From Myxococcales bacterium (GTDB lineage: Bacteria > Myxococcota_A > Bradymonadia > UBA7976 > UBA1532), in assembly GCA_009692505.1 (NCBI GenBank), contig SHZC01000019.1, positions 1 through 40,824 on the forward strand: a DNA stretch of 40,824 nucleotides, given 5' to 3'. The position numbers and the translations under genes are program-made. Position 1 is the stretch's first letter. Each line of letters opens with the position of its first letter. The notes under the pieces are model-generated. The model saw nothing but the letters and a program-made list of their open reading frames with translations, searched no databases and was not told the origin of the DNA. Of the stretch, positions 1-8,135 are shown one piece after another.

Positions 1-1
1 C

Positions 2-391
2 TGCTTCCCGGGCATGAAGACCGCCGTCGACGCGGTCCAGAAGCATTACACCCTGGTTGAGGTCGAAGACGCGGGTCAGACCTTCGCCGTCCTCGACGAT
101 ACCCAGTTCGCCCTGCGCGTCGAGCAGCTCGAGGCCGCTACTGATCCCGAGACGGGCGAGAGCTTCCCCTGGGTCACGCTCCCGGTGTTCGCCGGTGGGC
201 CAGAGAGCGCGGACTACACCTCCGGGCGAAACATCGTCGGCATCATCACGGCCACCGACGATCAGGTCACCGACTCAAGCCAGCTCATGTCGCTTGAAGG
301 AGAGCCGTTCGGCCTCGTGGACAACCCCCTCATCCGCCTCGTGCCTCCACCGCCACCTGAGCCTGTCCCCGAAGAAGGCGGTGCGATGTGA
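2..391 (+). CDS. C-terminal part of an unrecognised protein (5' end outside window)
   Basis: The reading frame is open from the left edge of the window to a TGA at 389-391. The first ATG, at 14, has no Shine-Dalgarno sequence before it, so this is more likely the tail of a longer protein than a complete 125-residue one. The visible part is acidic and ends in a proline-rich stretch (several consecutive prolines, then Glu/Gly). I recognise no domain. Its stop overlaps the GTG start of the TonB-dependent receptor gene by four bases (GTGA), which suggests translational coupling and a shared transcript with the receptor, tonB, exbB and exbD genes. It may therefore be a partner of the receptor, but that is inference from position only. 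Confidence 0.6.
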   Translation, partial: CFPGMKTAVDAVQKHYTLVEVEDAGQTFAVLDDTQFALRVEQLEAATDPETGESFPWVTLPVFAGGPESADYTSGRNIVGIITATDDQVTDSSQLMSLEGEPFGLVDNPLIRLVPPPPPEPVPEEGGAM

Positions 392-3339
392 AGACTCATC
401 CGATTTCGATCCTGATAGTCCTCCTCTTCGGCCTGCTTGCGATGCCCGCGCTGGCTCAACAGTCGGGCACGCTCTATGGCACCGTCGAGGACGTCAACGG
501 CACCCCGGTCAGCGGCGTCAAGGTCACCACCACGAGCCCCGCGCTCATCGGCGGCGCGCGTGAGTCGCTCACGGCCGAGGGCGGCAGCTTCCGGTTCATT
601 CAACTGCCCGTCGGCAACTACGAGGTCCGCGCCGAGGGCAAGGGCCTGAAGACCGTCGTCCAAAAGGGACTGCGCGTCAGCCTCGGCGCGTCGACCGACG
701 TCTTCTTCGTCATGGAGCTCGAGAGCGGGGAGCAGGTCATCGAGGTCACCGCCCGAGCGCCGATCGTCGATCGACGCTCCACGACCCTCGGGCTGAACCT
801 CGACCAGGCCTTCCTCGAGAAGGTCCCTGGCAGCCGCGACTACCAAGGCGTCGCCAACTTCTTGCCCGGCGTCACGGACTCAGACGGCGATGGCAACCCC
901 TCCATCCACGGCGGCTCGTCCTACTCGAACAACTACTATGTCGACGGGATCAACACGACTGATCCCTCGACCAACACCTTCAACCTGAACTTCAACTTCG
1001 ACGCGATCGACGAGGTCCAGGTCATCAGCGGGGGCTTCTCGCCGGAGTACGGCAACATCACGGGCGGCATCATCAACCTCGTGACGAAGAGCGGCTCGAA
1101 CACCTTCGAGCTCGACACCAGCGTCTACTTCGAGAGCGACGCCTTGTCCATGGAAGGGCTCGACGAGGCACCCCGCGACTCGCGCTCTTTCCAAGGCAAC
1201 CTCAACCTCGGCGGACCGCTCATCATTGATCGGCTCTGGTACTTCGTCTCGCTTGAGTACGACAACCGCCGCAGCCAGCTGCCCAATGAGTCGCCGGTGC
1301 CTCGCCTCAACGGCGTGCAGCACGAGGCCCGGGTCTTTCAGTCGCTCTACTGGCTGACGAAGCTCACCTTCGCTCCGGACACCCGCAACAAGATCGAGCT
1401 CCTCCTCCAGGGCGATCCGACGACGGTCGACAACGCCGGCCAGGACCCGTCCGCCGGCAACGAGACGGAGACCCATCAGGACCAGGGCGGCGTACTCGCT
1501 TCCTTGAACTATGTGGGCAACTTCGAGCCCCTGCTCGTGGAGATGAAGGCCGGCTACAAGCTCTCCTTCCTCGACATCTTCCCCCAGGAGCGGGCGAAGA
1601 GCAGCAGCCCCTTCCGCTTCCCCGGCGTGTTCGGCCTTGGCGAGCTCACGGGCAAGAACTCCTTCGGTGATGCGGGCGGCTGTCTGCAAGACGTCGCGTC
1701 CACCACGGACCTTACGGGCACGGGCTGCAGCGGCACGGACATCCAGGCCGCCGCGGGCTTCGGTCAGGGACCGCGCTTCAACCTCGACACCGGCGAGCAG
1801 ACCGGCGGCTCCGGCTCGGACTCCTACATCGAGCGCACGCGGCTTGAGCTTGCGCCCGCCGTGACCTACTTCTTTAAGGGGGCCCATGGCGAGCACGCGC
1901 TCAAGCTCGGCTCGACGATCTCCATCACCCGCGACAAGGAGACCTCCAAGCTGCCCGGTGGCGCGTCCATCTTCGTCGACGCGGACGCCGATGGAGACGG
2001 GGACGCGGACCCCTTGCGCGCCCGGATCGCGTCGAGCGATGACAACGCGCTCACGACCACGAACAACGGCCGAATCATCGCGCTGTACGCGCTGGACACT
2101 TGGGACATCGCCAAGCGCGTCGTGCTCCAGCCCGGCGTGCGCTACGACATGGCGAGCTTCGACTTCTACGAGGGCTATGCCGACGACGCAGAGGCCGCGA
2201 CCGGCGAGCGGCCTGACCCGGAGGCCTTCGCCTTCGACGTCGTCTCGCCCCGACTTCAGGCGACCGTCGACGTGATGGGAGACGGCCGGACGTCCGTCCT
2301 CCTCGGTTATGGACGGATGTACGAGGTGGGGATGCTGACCTTGTCCAAGTTCGTCGGGAAGAGCCTCGAGACGCGACGCTCGCTGTGGGTCGAGGATCCG
2401 AATGGCCGGCTGAGTGATCCCGATGAGCCCGCCGATGCCCCGATTCGGGGCTCCTATGTAGAGAGCGAAGATCCCGGCCAGCAGAGCGTTCAAGGCGGCG
2501 CGGGCGGGACCGCGATCGACCGTGATGGGCTCGAACCCACCGGCGCCGATGTCTGGATGGCCAGCGTCGCGCACGCGGTCACCGACGACCTTCGCCTCCA
2601 GCTGACTTACTTTCACAAGTCGGTCAGCAACGCCTGGGAAGACGACGAGCGCAACATCATCTGGAACCGGGCCGGCAACGACTATGTGGGCACCGTCGAC
2701 GGGACCGGACAGCAGACCTATACGCTCCGCAAGATCGACGACGCGCAGCGAACCTACGAGTCCATCGAGCTGTCTCTGTTCAAGCGGCTGTCCGACCGCT
2801 GGTTCATGCACACCTCCTGGACGCTGTCCTGGAACACCGGCACGACGACCGAGCTCTTGACCGGCGCGTACGACAACCCGACCCAGAACGTCTTCCTCGA
2901 CGGCCCGCTGCTCGAGGATCACCGTCACGTCATCAAGTCGCAGTTCAGCTACGAGTTCGACTCGGGCCTGAGCCTCGGCGGCGCGTACACCTACGAGACC
3001 GGCGCGCCCTACGATCAGCTCCACCTCAATCAATACGACGGTGGCTATACCAATCGCCGCGCGCCCCGCGGTGAGAGCCAGGGCATCGATCCCAATGATC
3101 CCGAAGACGACGTGAACCTCCGGCTCGCCGACTTCACGCGCCTCGATCTGCGCGCCGCCTTCGACTTCGAGAAGCTCTCCGGCCACAAGTTCACGGCCAT
3201 GGTCGACATCTTCAATGCCCTCAACGCCAGCACCGTGACCTCGGTCGAGGAGAGCCTGACGGAGACCGGCAACTGGGGGCAGGCGACGGGGTACCAGAAG
3301 CCTTTCCAGGCCCAACTCGGCCTGCGCTACCAGTACTGA
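388..3339 (+). CDS. TonB-dependent outer-membrane receptor with N-terminal carboxypeptidase-regulatory-like domain
   Basis: The 983-residue product is an outer-membrane beta-barrel that would import or bind a ligand using energy from TonB. Residues 1-23 form a signal peptide ending in ALA before QQ. Residues about 26-105 look like a carboxypeptidase-regulatory (CNA-B-like) beta domain, as in SusC/OmpA-like receptors (TVEDVNGTPVSGVKV, then a GNYEVRAEG strand). A plug domain follows at about 115-237, containing VDGINTTDP and the characteristic EVQVISGGFSPEYGN and GGIINLVTKSGSN motifs. The rest has barrel-like alternation and ends in an aromatic residue (LGLRYQY), as expected for Bam-dependent insertion. 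It begins with GTG overlapping the upstream stop. TonB, ExbB and two ExbD genes follow directly. The substrate cannot be told from sequence. Confidence 0.93.
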   Translation: MKTHPISILIVLLFGLLAMPALAQQSGTLYGTVEDVNGTPVSGVKVTTTSPALIGGARESLTAEGGSFRFIQLPVGNYEVRAEGKGLKTVVQKGLRVSLGASTDVFFVMELESGEQVIEVTARAPIVDRRSTTLGLNLDQAFLEKVPGSRDYQGVANFLPGVTDSDGDGNPSIHGGSSYSNNYYVDGINTTDPSTNTFNLNFNFDAIDEVQVISGGFSPEYGNITGGIINLVTKSGSNTFELDTSVYFESDALSMEGLDEAPRDSRSFQGNLNLGGPLIIDRLWYFVSLEYDNRRSQLPNESPVPRLNGVQHEARVFQSLYWLTKLTFAPDTRNKIELLLQGDPTTVDNAGQDPSAGNETETHQDQGGVLASLNYVGNFEPLLVEMKAGYKLSFLDIFPQERAKSSSPFRFPGVFGLGELTGKNSFGDAGGCLQDVASTTDLTGTGCSGTDIQAAAGFGQGPRFNLDTGEQTGGSGSDSYIERTRLELAPAVTYFFKGAHGEHALKLGSTISITRDKETSKLPGGASIFVDADADGDGDADPLRARIASSDDNALTTTNNGRIIALYALDTWDIAKRVVLQPGVRYDMASFDFYEGYADDAEAATGERPDPEAFAFDVVSPRLQATVDVMGDGRTSVLLGYGRMYEVGMLTLSKFVGKSLETRRSLWVEDPNGRLSDPDEPADAPIRGSYVESEDPGQQSVQGGAGGTAIDRDGLEPTGADVWMASVAHAVTDDLRLQLTYFHKSVSNAWEDDERNIIWNRAGNDYVGTVDGTGQQTYTLRKIDDAQRTYESIELSLFKRLSDRWFMHTSWTLSWNTGTTTELLTGAYDNPTQNVFLDGPLLEDHRHVIKSQFSYEFDSGLSLGGAYTYETGAPYDQLHLNQYDGGYTNRRAPRGESQGIDPNDPEDDVNLRLADFTRLDLRAAFDFEKLSGHKFTAMVDIFNALNASTVTSVEESLTETGNWGQATGYQKPFQAQLGLRYQY

Positions 3340-3348
3340 TCCTCGCGG

Positions 3349-4131
3349 GTGTTCGATCAGTTCTCGGCGGAGCGACCGACGGGCACACGACGGCGCCTCT
3401 TCGCGTCGTACCTCGGGGCAGCGGTCTTTTATGCGGCGGGGTTCTCGCTGCTCGCGGTCCTCTTCGCCGGGGTCGAGGCCGTCGCGCTGCCTGAGCCCGA
3501 GGTGGAGCTCAAGTTCTTCAAGGCGCCGCCGCCTCCGCCGCCGCCGCCGGTAGCGCTCCCTGCCGAGGCCAAGGCCGCCCCGCCGCCGGCGCCTCCGCCG
3601 AGGATCCGGCCGCCCACTCCCCAAGACGCTTCGCTCCCCCCGCCTAGACCCATCGAGGCCCCGCAGACGCCCCCCTCCGTCGCTCCGGCCGAGGCCGATC
3701 CGTCCCTGGAGACCGGCCCCCCTCCAGGCGATCCGGGTGGAGGCACCGACCCCTTTGGGCAGCGGGGAGGCAGGCCCGACGGCAAGCCGGGTGGTCGACC
3801 CGGGGGAGAGCCGGGCGGCACGGGTGAGGCTGTGGGTCCGTCAGCGATCATCCTCCCAGCCGGCGCCCAGAGACCCGAGCCCGTCGAGCCTTCGATAAAG
3901 CCCGAGTACCCGGAGATCGCGCGCGCGGCGAAGTTCGAAGGGGAGGTGATGGTCAAGGTGATTGTCCATCTCGACGGGCACCTCGAGGTGGTCCGTGTGC
4001 TCAAGTCCGATCCGAACTTCGACGCAGTCGTACTCGAGTTTCTCAAGACGGTCCGCTATCGACCGGCGATGTATGACGGCAAGCCCATCGCGGTTTTTCA
4101 GAATCTTCGATTCCCCTTTCGGCTCCACTGA
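3349..4131 (+). CDS. tonB: TonB family energy-transducing protein
   Basis: The 260-residue protein would span the periplasm and pass proton-motive energy from ExbB/ExbD to the upstream receptor. A single transmembrane helix lies at about residues 19-41. An eight-proline run at 60-67 and further Pro-rich sequence to about 105 form the usual stiff periplasmic linker. Residues about 120-160 are instead Gly-rich (GGRPDGKPGGRPGGEPGG), an unusual collagen-like second linker. The C-terminal TonB domain is at about 180-260: the YPEIARAAKFEGEVMVKVIV strand region, then a VRYRPAMYDGKPI segment. The start is GTG, ten bases after the receptor stop, with a weak ribosome-binding site. It sits between the receptor and exbB, so a dedicated TonB for this receptor is likely. 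Confidence 0.9.
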   Translation: MFDQFSAERPTGTRRRLFASYLGAAVFYAAGFSLLAVLFAGVEAVALPEPEVELKFFKAPPPPPPPPVALPAEAKAAPPPAPPPRIRPPTPQDASLPPPRPIEAPQTPPSVAPAEADPSLETGPPPGDPGGGTDPFGQRGGRPDGKPGGRPGGEPGGTGEAVGPSAIILPAGAQRPEPVEPSIKPEYPEIARAAKFEGEVMVKVIVHLDGHLEVVRVLKSDPNFDAVVLEFLKTVRYRPAMYDGKPIAVFQNLRFPFRLH

Positions 4132-4139
4132 GGTCTGAC

Positions 4140-4829
4140 ATGGATTTTTCGATCGAGGCCATCTGGGCCAGTATGGGTCTCTTAGCGAAGGGCGTGGCTG
4201 CCATCCTCTTGGTCATGGCGGTCTCGAGCCTCGGCGTCTTCGTGGAGCGGTGGCTCATGCTCACCCGTGCGACGCGCCGTGCCCGCATCTGCGCGCTCGA
4301 AGCGGCGCCGCTCATCGACGCGCGGGAGCTTGAGCGGGCGAAGGCGGTCTGCGAGGGCCACGTCGGCCTGCCGCTCGCGGACCTCCTGTCGACGGGGTTG
4401 GGCACCTACCTTCGCGGCCTCGAAGGCACCCGTGCCGGGCGGGACGCGCTGACCCCCGTGGAACTCTCCAGACGGGCCATCGCGCGTCGCCTGGAGGCTC
4501 TGGCGGCCGAGCAGCGCCGTGGCTTCAGTGTCCTCGCCTCGGTCGGCTCCGTGTCTCCCTTCGTGGGCCTCTTCGGCACGGTGGTCGGCATCATCAACGC
4601 GTTCGAGGGCATCGCGCGCACGGGCTCCGGTGGGCTCGGCGCGGTCTCCGCAGGCATCGCCGAGGCGCTCATCGTGACCGCCTTCGGGCTCGCCGTGGCC
4701 ATCCCCGCGGTCTTGGCGTTCAACTTCCTCTCGACGCGGGCCGAGCGCGTAGACCTCGCGCTGCAGCAGGCGGCGGGCGAGCTGATCGACGCCCTCGAGA
4801 ACGGGCACACGACGGAGCCTAAGTCGTAG
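4140..4829 (+). CDS. exbB: ExbB/TolQ/MotA-family proton channel subunit
   Basis: The 229-residue inner-membrane protein would form the proton channel with ExbD and drive TonB. One transmembrane helix lies at about residues 14-36. A long cytoplasmic segment follows, then two helices near the C-terminus. The first carries the family signature SVSPFVGLFGTVVGIINAF, and the second reads ALIVTAFGLAVAIPAVLAF. Length and topology match ExbB/TolQ. A TGAGGT Shine-Dalgarno motif overlaps the tonB stop and lies five bases before the ATG. The exbD1 start follows three bases after its stop. ExbB and TolQ are hard to separate by sequence alone; the receptor and tonB neighbours favour ExbB. Confidence 0.92.
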   Translation: MDFSIEAIWASMGLLAKGVAAILLVMAVSSLGVFVERWLMLTRATRRARICALEAAPLIDARELERAKAVCEGHVGLPLADLLSTGLGTYLRGLEGTRAGRDALTPVELSRRAIARRLEALAAEQRRGFSVLASVGSVSPFVGLFGTVVGIINAFEGIARTGSGGLGAVSAGIAEALIVTAFGLAVAIPAVLAFNFLSTRAERVDLALQQAAGELIDALENGHTTEPKS

Positions 4830-4832
4830 TCC

Positions 4833-5293
4833 ATGCGCCTGAAGAAGAGACATGCTGGCCTCGTGCCCGAGATGAACGTCACGCCGCTCGTCGACGTGGT
4901 CCTCGTCTTGCTGATCATCTTCATGGTGATCGCGCCTCAACTCGAGGGCGGGGTCCGGGTCGAGCTGCCCGGCTTCACGAACCCCGATCCCAAGGTCAAA
5001 GGCGCGCTCGAACCCTTGCTCCTCACGGCGACGGCGGACGGTCAGCTCTTCATCGACAAGGTCCCGATCGACGAAGGCGAGCTCGAAGCCCACCTGCGTC
5101 AAACGCATGAGAAGGAGCCCGAGCGGCGTCTCCTCCTGAAGGGTGATCAGAGCCTGACGTATGGGCGAATGAGGGACCTCTTCGGACGGGGACAGAAGGC
5201 CGGCTTTCCGGGCATCTCGCTCGTGGTCGGCGACCGCGCCCGGACGGCTTCGTCGCCAGCCTCGGCAGCTGCCGAGGGGGGGGGGGCGAGTAG
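4833..5293 (+). CDS. exbD: ExbD-type biopolymer transport protein, first copy; frame broken at a G11 tract
   Basis: The N-terminus (MRLKKRHAGLVPEMNVTPLVDVV and onward) has a cytoplasmic basic tail, then the ExbD helix with its conserved Asp (PLVDVVLVLLIIFMV). A periplasmic domain ends near GISLVVGDRAR. As sequenced, the frame crosses a run of 11 Gs (5276-5286), misses any stop, and continues out of frame through exbD2 and into antisense sequence to 6023, which is not a credible protein. With 12 Gs it would end at the TAG at 5291-5293, sharing one base with the GTG of exbD2. I give that end as the likely one (about 153 residues). The cause may be sequencing error, a real frameshift, or slippage. 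It would partner ExbB, and possibly act as a heteromer with the second ExbD. Confidence 0.75.
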
Positions 5294-5403
5294 TGGCCTT
5301 CAACATCGACGCCGGTCGTGGTCGCGTACGGCCGGTCATGAACGTGACGCCGCTCGTCGATGTCGTGCTCGTCTTGCTGATCATTTTCATGGTGGTCGCG
5401 CCG
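4872..5403 (+). repeat. Near-identical 66-bp segments in the two exbD genes
   Basis: Bases 4872-4937 and 5338-5403 encode the transmembrane helix of the two ExbD proteins and differ at only 7 of 66 positions, six of them silent. Flanking sequence is not similar. Strong constraint on the proton-path helix, a recent duplication, or gene conversion could explain it. Confidence 0.7.
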
Positions 5404-5706
5404 TTGCTCGTCAAACAGTTCCACCTGCTCGTGCCGCCGCAGGAGCAGAAGGACACCCCCCCGAAGACGGCCGACGACACGCAGATCGTCGTCTACCTCG
5501 AGGCCGACGGCACCGTCTCCCTCAACGGCGCGGTCCTGCCTCGTGCGGAGCTCCCAGAGAAGCTGCGGCGGGTCTTCGCCTCGCGGGCCGACGACGTGGT
5601 GTTCTTCGACGCGAACGACGCCGCCTCCTACGCCGATGCGGCCTCGATCATGGATCTCTGCCGGGGCGCGGGCGCGTTGACCGTGGGCGTGATCACCAAG
5701 AAATGA
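5293..5706 (+). CDS. exbD: ExbD-type biopolymer transport protein, second copy
   Basis: This 137-residue inner-membrane protein starts at GTG 5293. It has a short basic N-terminus, a single helix with the conserved Asp in PLVDVVLVLLIIFMVVAP, and a periplasmic domain ending in GALTVGVITKK. The helix region is 59/66 bases identical to that of the first exbD, yet the rest of the two proteins differs. Two consecutive ExbD paralogues behind one ExbB are a known arrangement in delta- and other proteobacteria, where both contribute to the energy-transducing complex. It is complete, unlike its upstream neighbour. Its TGA lies five bases from the stop of the convergent PanE-like gene. Confidence 0.92.
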   Translation: MAFNIDAGRGRVRPVMNVTPLVDVVLVLLIIFMVVAPLLVKQFHLLVPPQEQKDTPPKTADDTQIVVYLEADGTVSLNGAVLPRAELPEKLRRVFASRADDVVFFDANDAASYADAASIMDLCRGAGALTVGVITKK

Positions 5707-5711
5707 GCGGG

Positions 5712-6704
5712 CTAAACCCGATTTCGAGAGACGACGAGCGCGTCGATCAGGGTCTCGAGCTCGCCCGTGCTCTTGCCCTGTCGAAGGCCTTCGGTCTGGA
5801 CCTGATTGAGCATCGCGAGCGTCTGGTCCCCGACCTTCGTGAAGTGGTAGCGGAGGTAGACCTCGAGGTCGAAGGGGAAGGCCATCGGAGCCAAGGCCAC
5901 GAGCGGCGCGAGGCAGGCGGGCCTGAGGAACGGGAGAAACAGGGGCCTCGCAGCACCAGCCTGCGCCGTGGCGATGTCGAGGCTCTCGCGCGCGGCCCCA
6001 AGCGCCAGGGCGAAGGTCTTTGAGCGGCGCAACGTCTTCATCGACCAGTCGGAGAGCTCCAGTGCGGCGATGAGCGGCATGAGCACCGCGGCGCCCGTGG
6101 CCAGAAGCGGGCCCACATCGGCGACCTCCGAGGTCCGAACCCCACCGGCCTCCAGCGCCTCTGCGACCCCCGCGAGCCTCGTCTCGGGCCCGCTCAGGGG
6201 GACGGTCATGCCGGGAGGTAGGAGGTACGCCAAGCCCAGACCCGGCTCGGGCAGGCGTTGCCCTTCGAGCGGGGCCTGGTACGAGATGAACGGGATGTAG
6301 CCGCGCACGATGCGCTCGCGAGCGACGAGGGCGGCGAGTCGCTCGAAGTCCTCCGGCCCCGGTTGGAGGAGGACAAACGTGGCGTCGCCGGTCACCTTGG
6401 CGAGGGGTTTCAGCCAGTCGGCGGAGAGCGCGGTCGACGACGTGCACAGCCAGACTTGGTCGAAGGTTCGCCCTGATAGCGCTTCGTCGCTGTCGAAGAG
6501 CTCATAGTCCGTAAAGCGCTCGACCTTCGGCGCGCCGAAGAGCGTGTGTCGAAACAGGGTCATCCCGCCCGTCAGCTCGGCCCGGTACTTGGGCCGGATA
6601 CGAAACGCGACCTTAGCCCCACCCCTCGCGAGGACCATCCCGTAGATCGCGCCCACGGCGCCCGCGCCGACCAGCAAGATTCGCGGGGAAAGACTCGTCG
6701 ACAT
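5712..6704 (-). CDS. PanE/ApbA-like ketopantoate reductase family oxidoreductase
   Basis: The 330-residue cytoplasmic protein has an N-terminal Rossmann fold with the dinucleotide motif GAGAVG at residues 13-18. An ApbA-like domain follows, with a helical C-terminal half rich in Ala/Leu. I chose the ATG at 6704 over upstream in-frame starts because GGAGGT lies seven bases before it. Family members reduce 2-dehydropantoate with NADPH, but many paralogues act on other 2-oxo acids. The C-terminal half here (ELSDWSMKTLRR, PFDLEVYLRYHF) does not look like canonical PanE, so substrate is open. It diverges from the GNAT gene with start codons about 40 bases apart, so the two may share a regulatory region, and it converges on exbD2 with five bases between stops. 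Confidence 0.7.
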   Translation of the reverse strand: MSTSLSPRILLVGAGAVGAIYGMVLARGGAKVAFRIRPKYRAELTGGMTLFRHTLFGAPKVERFTDYELFDSDEALSGRTFDQVWLCTSSTALSADWLKPLAKVTGDATFVLLQPGPEDFERLAALVARERIVRGYIPFISYQAPLEGQRLPEPGLGLAYLLPPGMTVPLSGPETRLAGVAEALEAGGVRTSEVADVGPLLATGAAVLMPLIAALELSDWSMKTLRRSKTFALALGAARESLDIATAQAGAARPLFLPFLRPACLAPLVALAPMAFPFDLEVYLRYHFTKVGDQTLAMLNQVQTEGLRQGKSTGELETLIDALVVSRNRV

Positions 6705-6744
6705 GGGCGACACCTCCGGGGCCGATGAATACACTGCACGCCCG

Positions 6745-7221
6745 ATGGAATCGATTGCTTGGCGATGGGCCACCTTCCCCGATCTGACCTTGGCCGATCT
6801 GTACGCGCTCATGGCGCTGCGGCAGCGGGTCTTCGTCGTCGAACAGCAGTGCGCCTATCTCGACGCGGACGGTCGGGACGCGGGGGCCTGGCACCTGCTC
6901 TTGCGGATGCGGAGCCTCGTCGGGTGCTTGCGGGTCATCCCCCTGACCGGGAGCGACGCGAAGCCCGGTGAGCACGTGCTCGGCCGCATCTGCACGGCCC
7001 CGGAGATTCGGCGGACGGGGCTCGGCCGTGAGCTTGTCCGGCGGGCCGTTGCGCGGTTCGGAGATCGCCCGCTCTCCATGTCCGCGCAGAAGTATCTGCT
7101 GCCGTTCTACGAGCAGTTCGGTTTCCTGCCGTTCGGCGAGGATTACCTCGAGGACGGCATCCCGCACCGGAAGATGGTTCGGGCCGCTGTTCGAAGCCTG
7201 CCGTCAGGGCCCCCACCGTGA
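6745..7221 (+). CDS. ElaA-like GNAT family N-acyltransferase
   Basis: The 158-residue product would transfer an acyl group from acyl-CoA to an unknown amine. It aligns by eye with ElaA: W-x-F-x-L-x-LYALMALRQRVFVVEQQC at the start, VGCLRVIPL, then the acetyl-CoA-binding loop RRTGLGRELV, and a closing YEQFGFLPFGEDYLEDGIPHRKM. Length matches ElaA (about 150 residues). The ATG at 6745 fits the family start; an in-frame ATG at 6703 would overlap the divergent gene's start and adds unrelated residues. It runs into the BKACE gene: its stop overlaps a GTG at 7218, though the better BKACE start is at 7251. The link to the downstream acyl-CoA genes is only positional. Confidence 0.8.
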   Translation: MESIAWRWATFPDLTLADLYALMALRQRVFVVEQQCAYLDADGRDAGAWHLLLRMRSLVGCLRVIPLTGSDAKPGEHVLGRICTAPEIRRTGLGRELVRRAVARFGDRPLSMSAQKYLLPFYEQFGFLPFGEDYLEDGIPHRKMVRAAVRSLPSGPPP

Positions 7222-7250
7222 GCTTGACCGTCGCGTCCAAGGAGAGACCC

Positions 7251-8135
7251 GTGGCAAATAATGAGAAGGCCGTCGTGACCTGCGCCTTGACGGGCGTCTT
7301 GACGAACCCGACGCAGCACCCCGTCCCGGTGACCGCCGCCGAGATGGCCGCCGAGGCGCGTCGGGCCTTCGAGGCCGGCGCCTCCGTGATGCACTGTCAC
7401 TTTCGGGACCAGCGCCCTGGCATGGGCGTGCTTCCAAGCTGGGAGCCCGAGGTCGTCGCGGAGATCTGCGACGCCATTCGCGCAGCCTGCCCGGGCGTCA
7501 TCATCAATATGTCCACGGGGGTCATGGGGTCCGACATCTCGGGGCCGCTTGCCTGCCTCGAGCGGGTCGTGCCCGAGGTCGCCGCGCTGAACAGCGGCTC
7601 GCTCAACTATCTCAAGCTGAAGAACGACAAGACCTGGGCGTGGGCCCCGCTGCTCTTCGACAACCCCATCGAGAAGATTCAGGGCTACCTCAAGGTCATG
7701 AACGCGCTCGGCATCGTGCCGGAGTGCGAGTGCTTCGACACGGGCATCCTCCGCAGCGTCGTCATGTTCGAGCAAGCGGGCCTGCTTCGGTCGCCCGTAC
7801 ACGTCTCGCTCGTCATGGGCGTCGCGAGCGGGATGCCCGCCAAGGCGTCCTGGCTGCCGCTGCTCATCGAGGAGATGTCTGCGGGCATGGCTTGGCAGAC
7901 CATCTTGATCGGCCGCGAGGAGGTCTGGCCCGTGCACCAGCGGGCGGCGGAGTTAGGCGGGCATTTGAGGACCGGGGTCGAGGACACGTTCTACCTGCCG
8001 AACGGGCAGAAGACCTCCGGGAACGGGCCGCTCATCGAGGCGCTCGTCCGCATCGCTCGAGAGGCCGGCCGCCAGATCGCCAGCCCCGCAGAGGCCCGCG
8101 CCATCCTCGGCGTCTCATCTGGAGCCCGCGCCTGA
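7251..8135 (+). CDS. Beta-keto acid cleavage enzyme (BKACE / DUF849 family)
   Basis: The 294-residue protein belongs to the family of 3-keto-5-aminohexanoate cleavage enzyme (Kce). These zinc TIM-barrel enzymes convert a beta-keto acid plus acetyl-CoA into acetoacetate and a new CoA ester. Visible marks are the zinc ligands in VMHCHFRD (His48, His50), [24 protein letters not shown] and [16 protein letters not shown] 7251 is preferred because AAGGAGAG lies just upstream; GTG 7218 would add eleven residues and overlap the GNAT stop. The 3' end overlaps the start of the carboxyltransferase gene (TGATG), so the two are probably co-translated. The beta-keto acid substrate cannot be read from sequence; the neighbouring MCC-type carboxylase suggests branched-chain or related acyl-CoA metabolism. 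Confidence 0.88.
   Translation: MANNEKAVVTCALTGVLTNPTQHPVPVTAAEMAAEARRAFEAGASVMHCHFRDQRPGMGVLPSWEPEVVAEICDAIRAACPGVIINMSTGVMGSDISGPLACLERVVPEVAALNSGSLNYLKLKNDKTWAWAPLLFDNPIEKIQGYLKVMNALGIVPECECFDTGILRSVVMFEQAGLLRSPVHVSLVMGVASGMPAKASWLPLLIEEMSAGMAWQTILIGREEVWPVHQRAAELGGHLRTGVEDTFYLPNGQKTSGNGPLIEALVRIAREAGRQIASPAEARAILGVSSGARA

Noticed and set aside
14..391. Complete 125-residue gene starting at ATG 14
   Set aside because: No ribosome-binding site before 14 and the frame is open to the window edge; a partial gene is more likely.
880..3624. 914-residue minus-strand ORF opposite the receptor
   Set aside because: It is a shadow of the TonB-dependent receptor in GC-rich DNA: Arg/Gly/Val-biased and without domains, while the plus frame has a clear signal peptide, plug and barrel.
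4833..6023. Single 396-residue ExbD-like protein
   Set aside because: After about residue 150 the frame runs through exbD2 out of frame and then antisense to the PanE-like gene; the sequence becomes Arg/Gly/Ala-rich with no family sense. It is a frameshift artefact.
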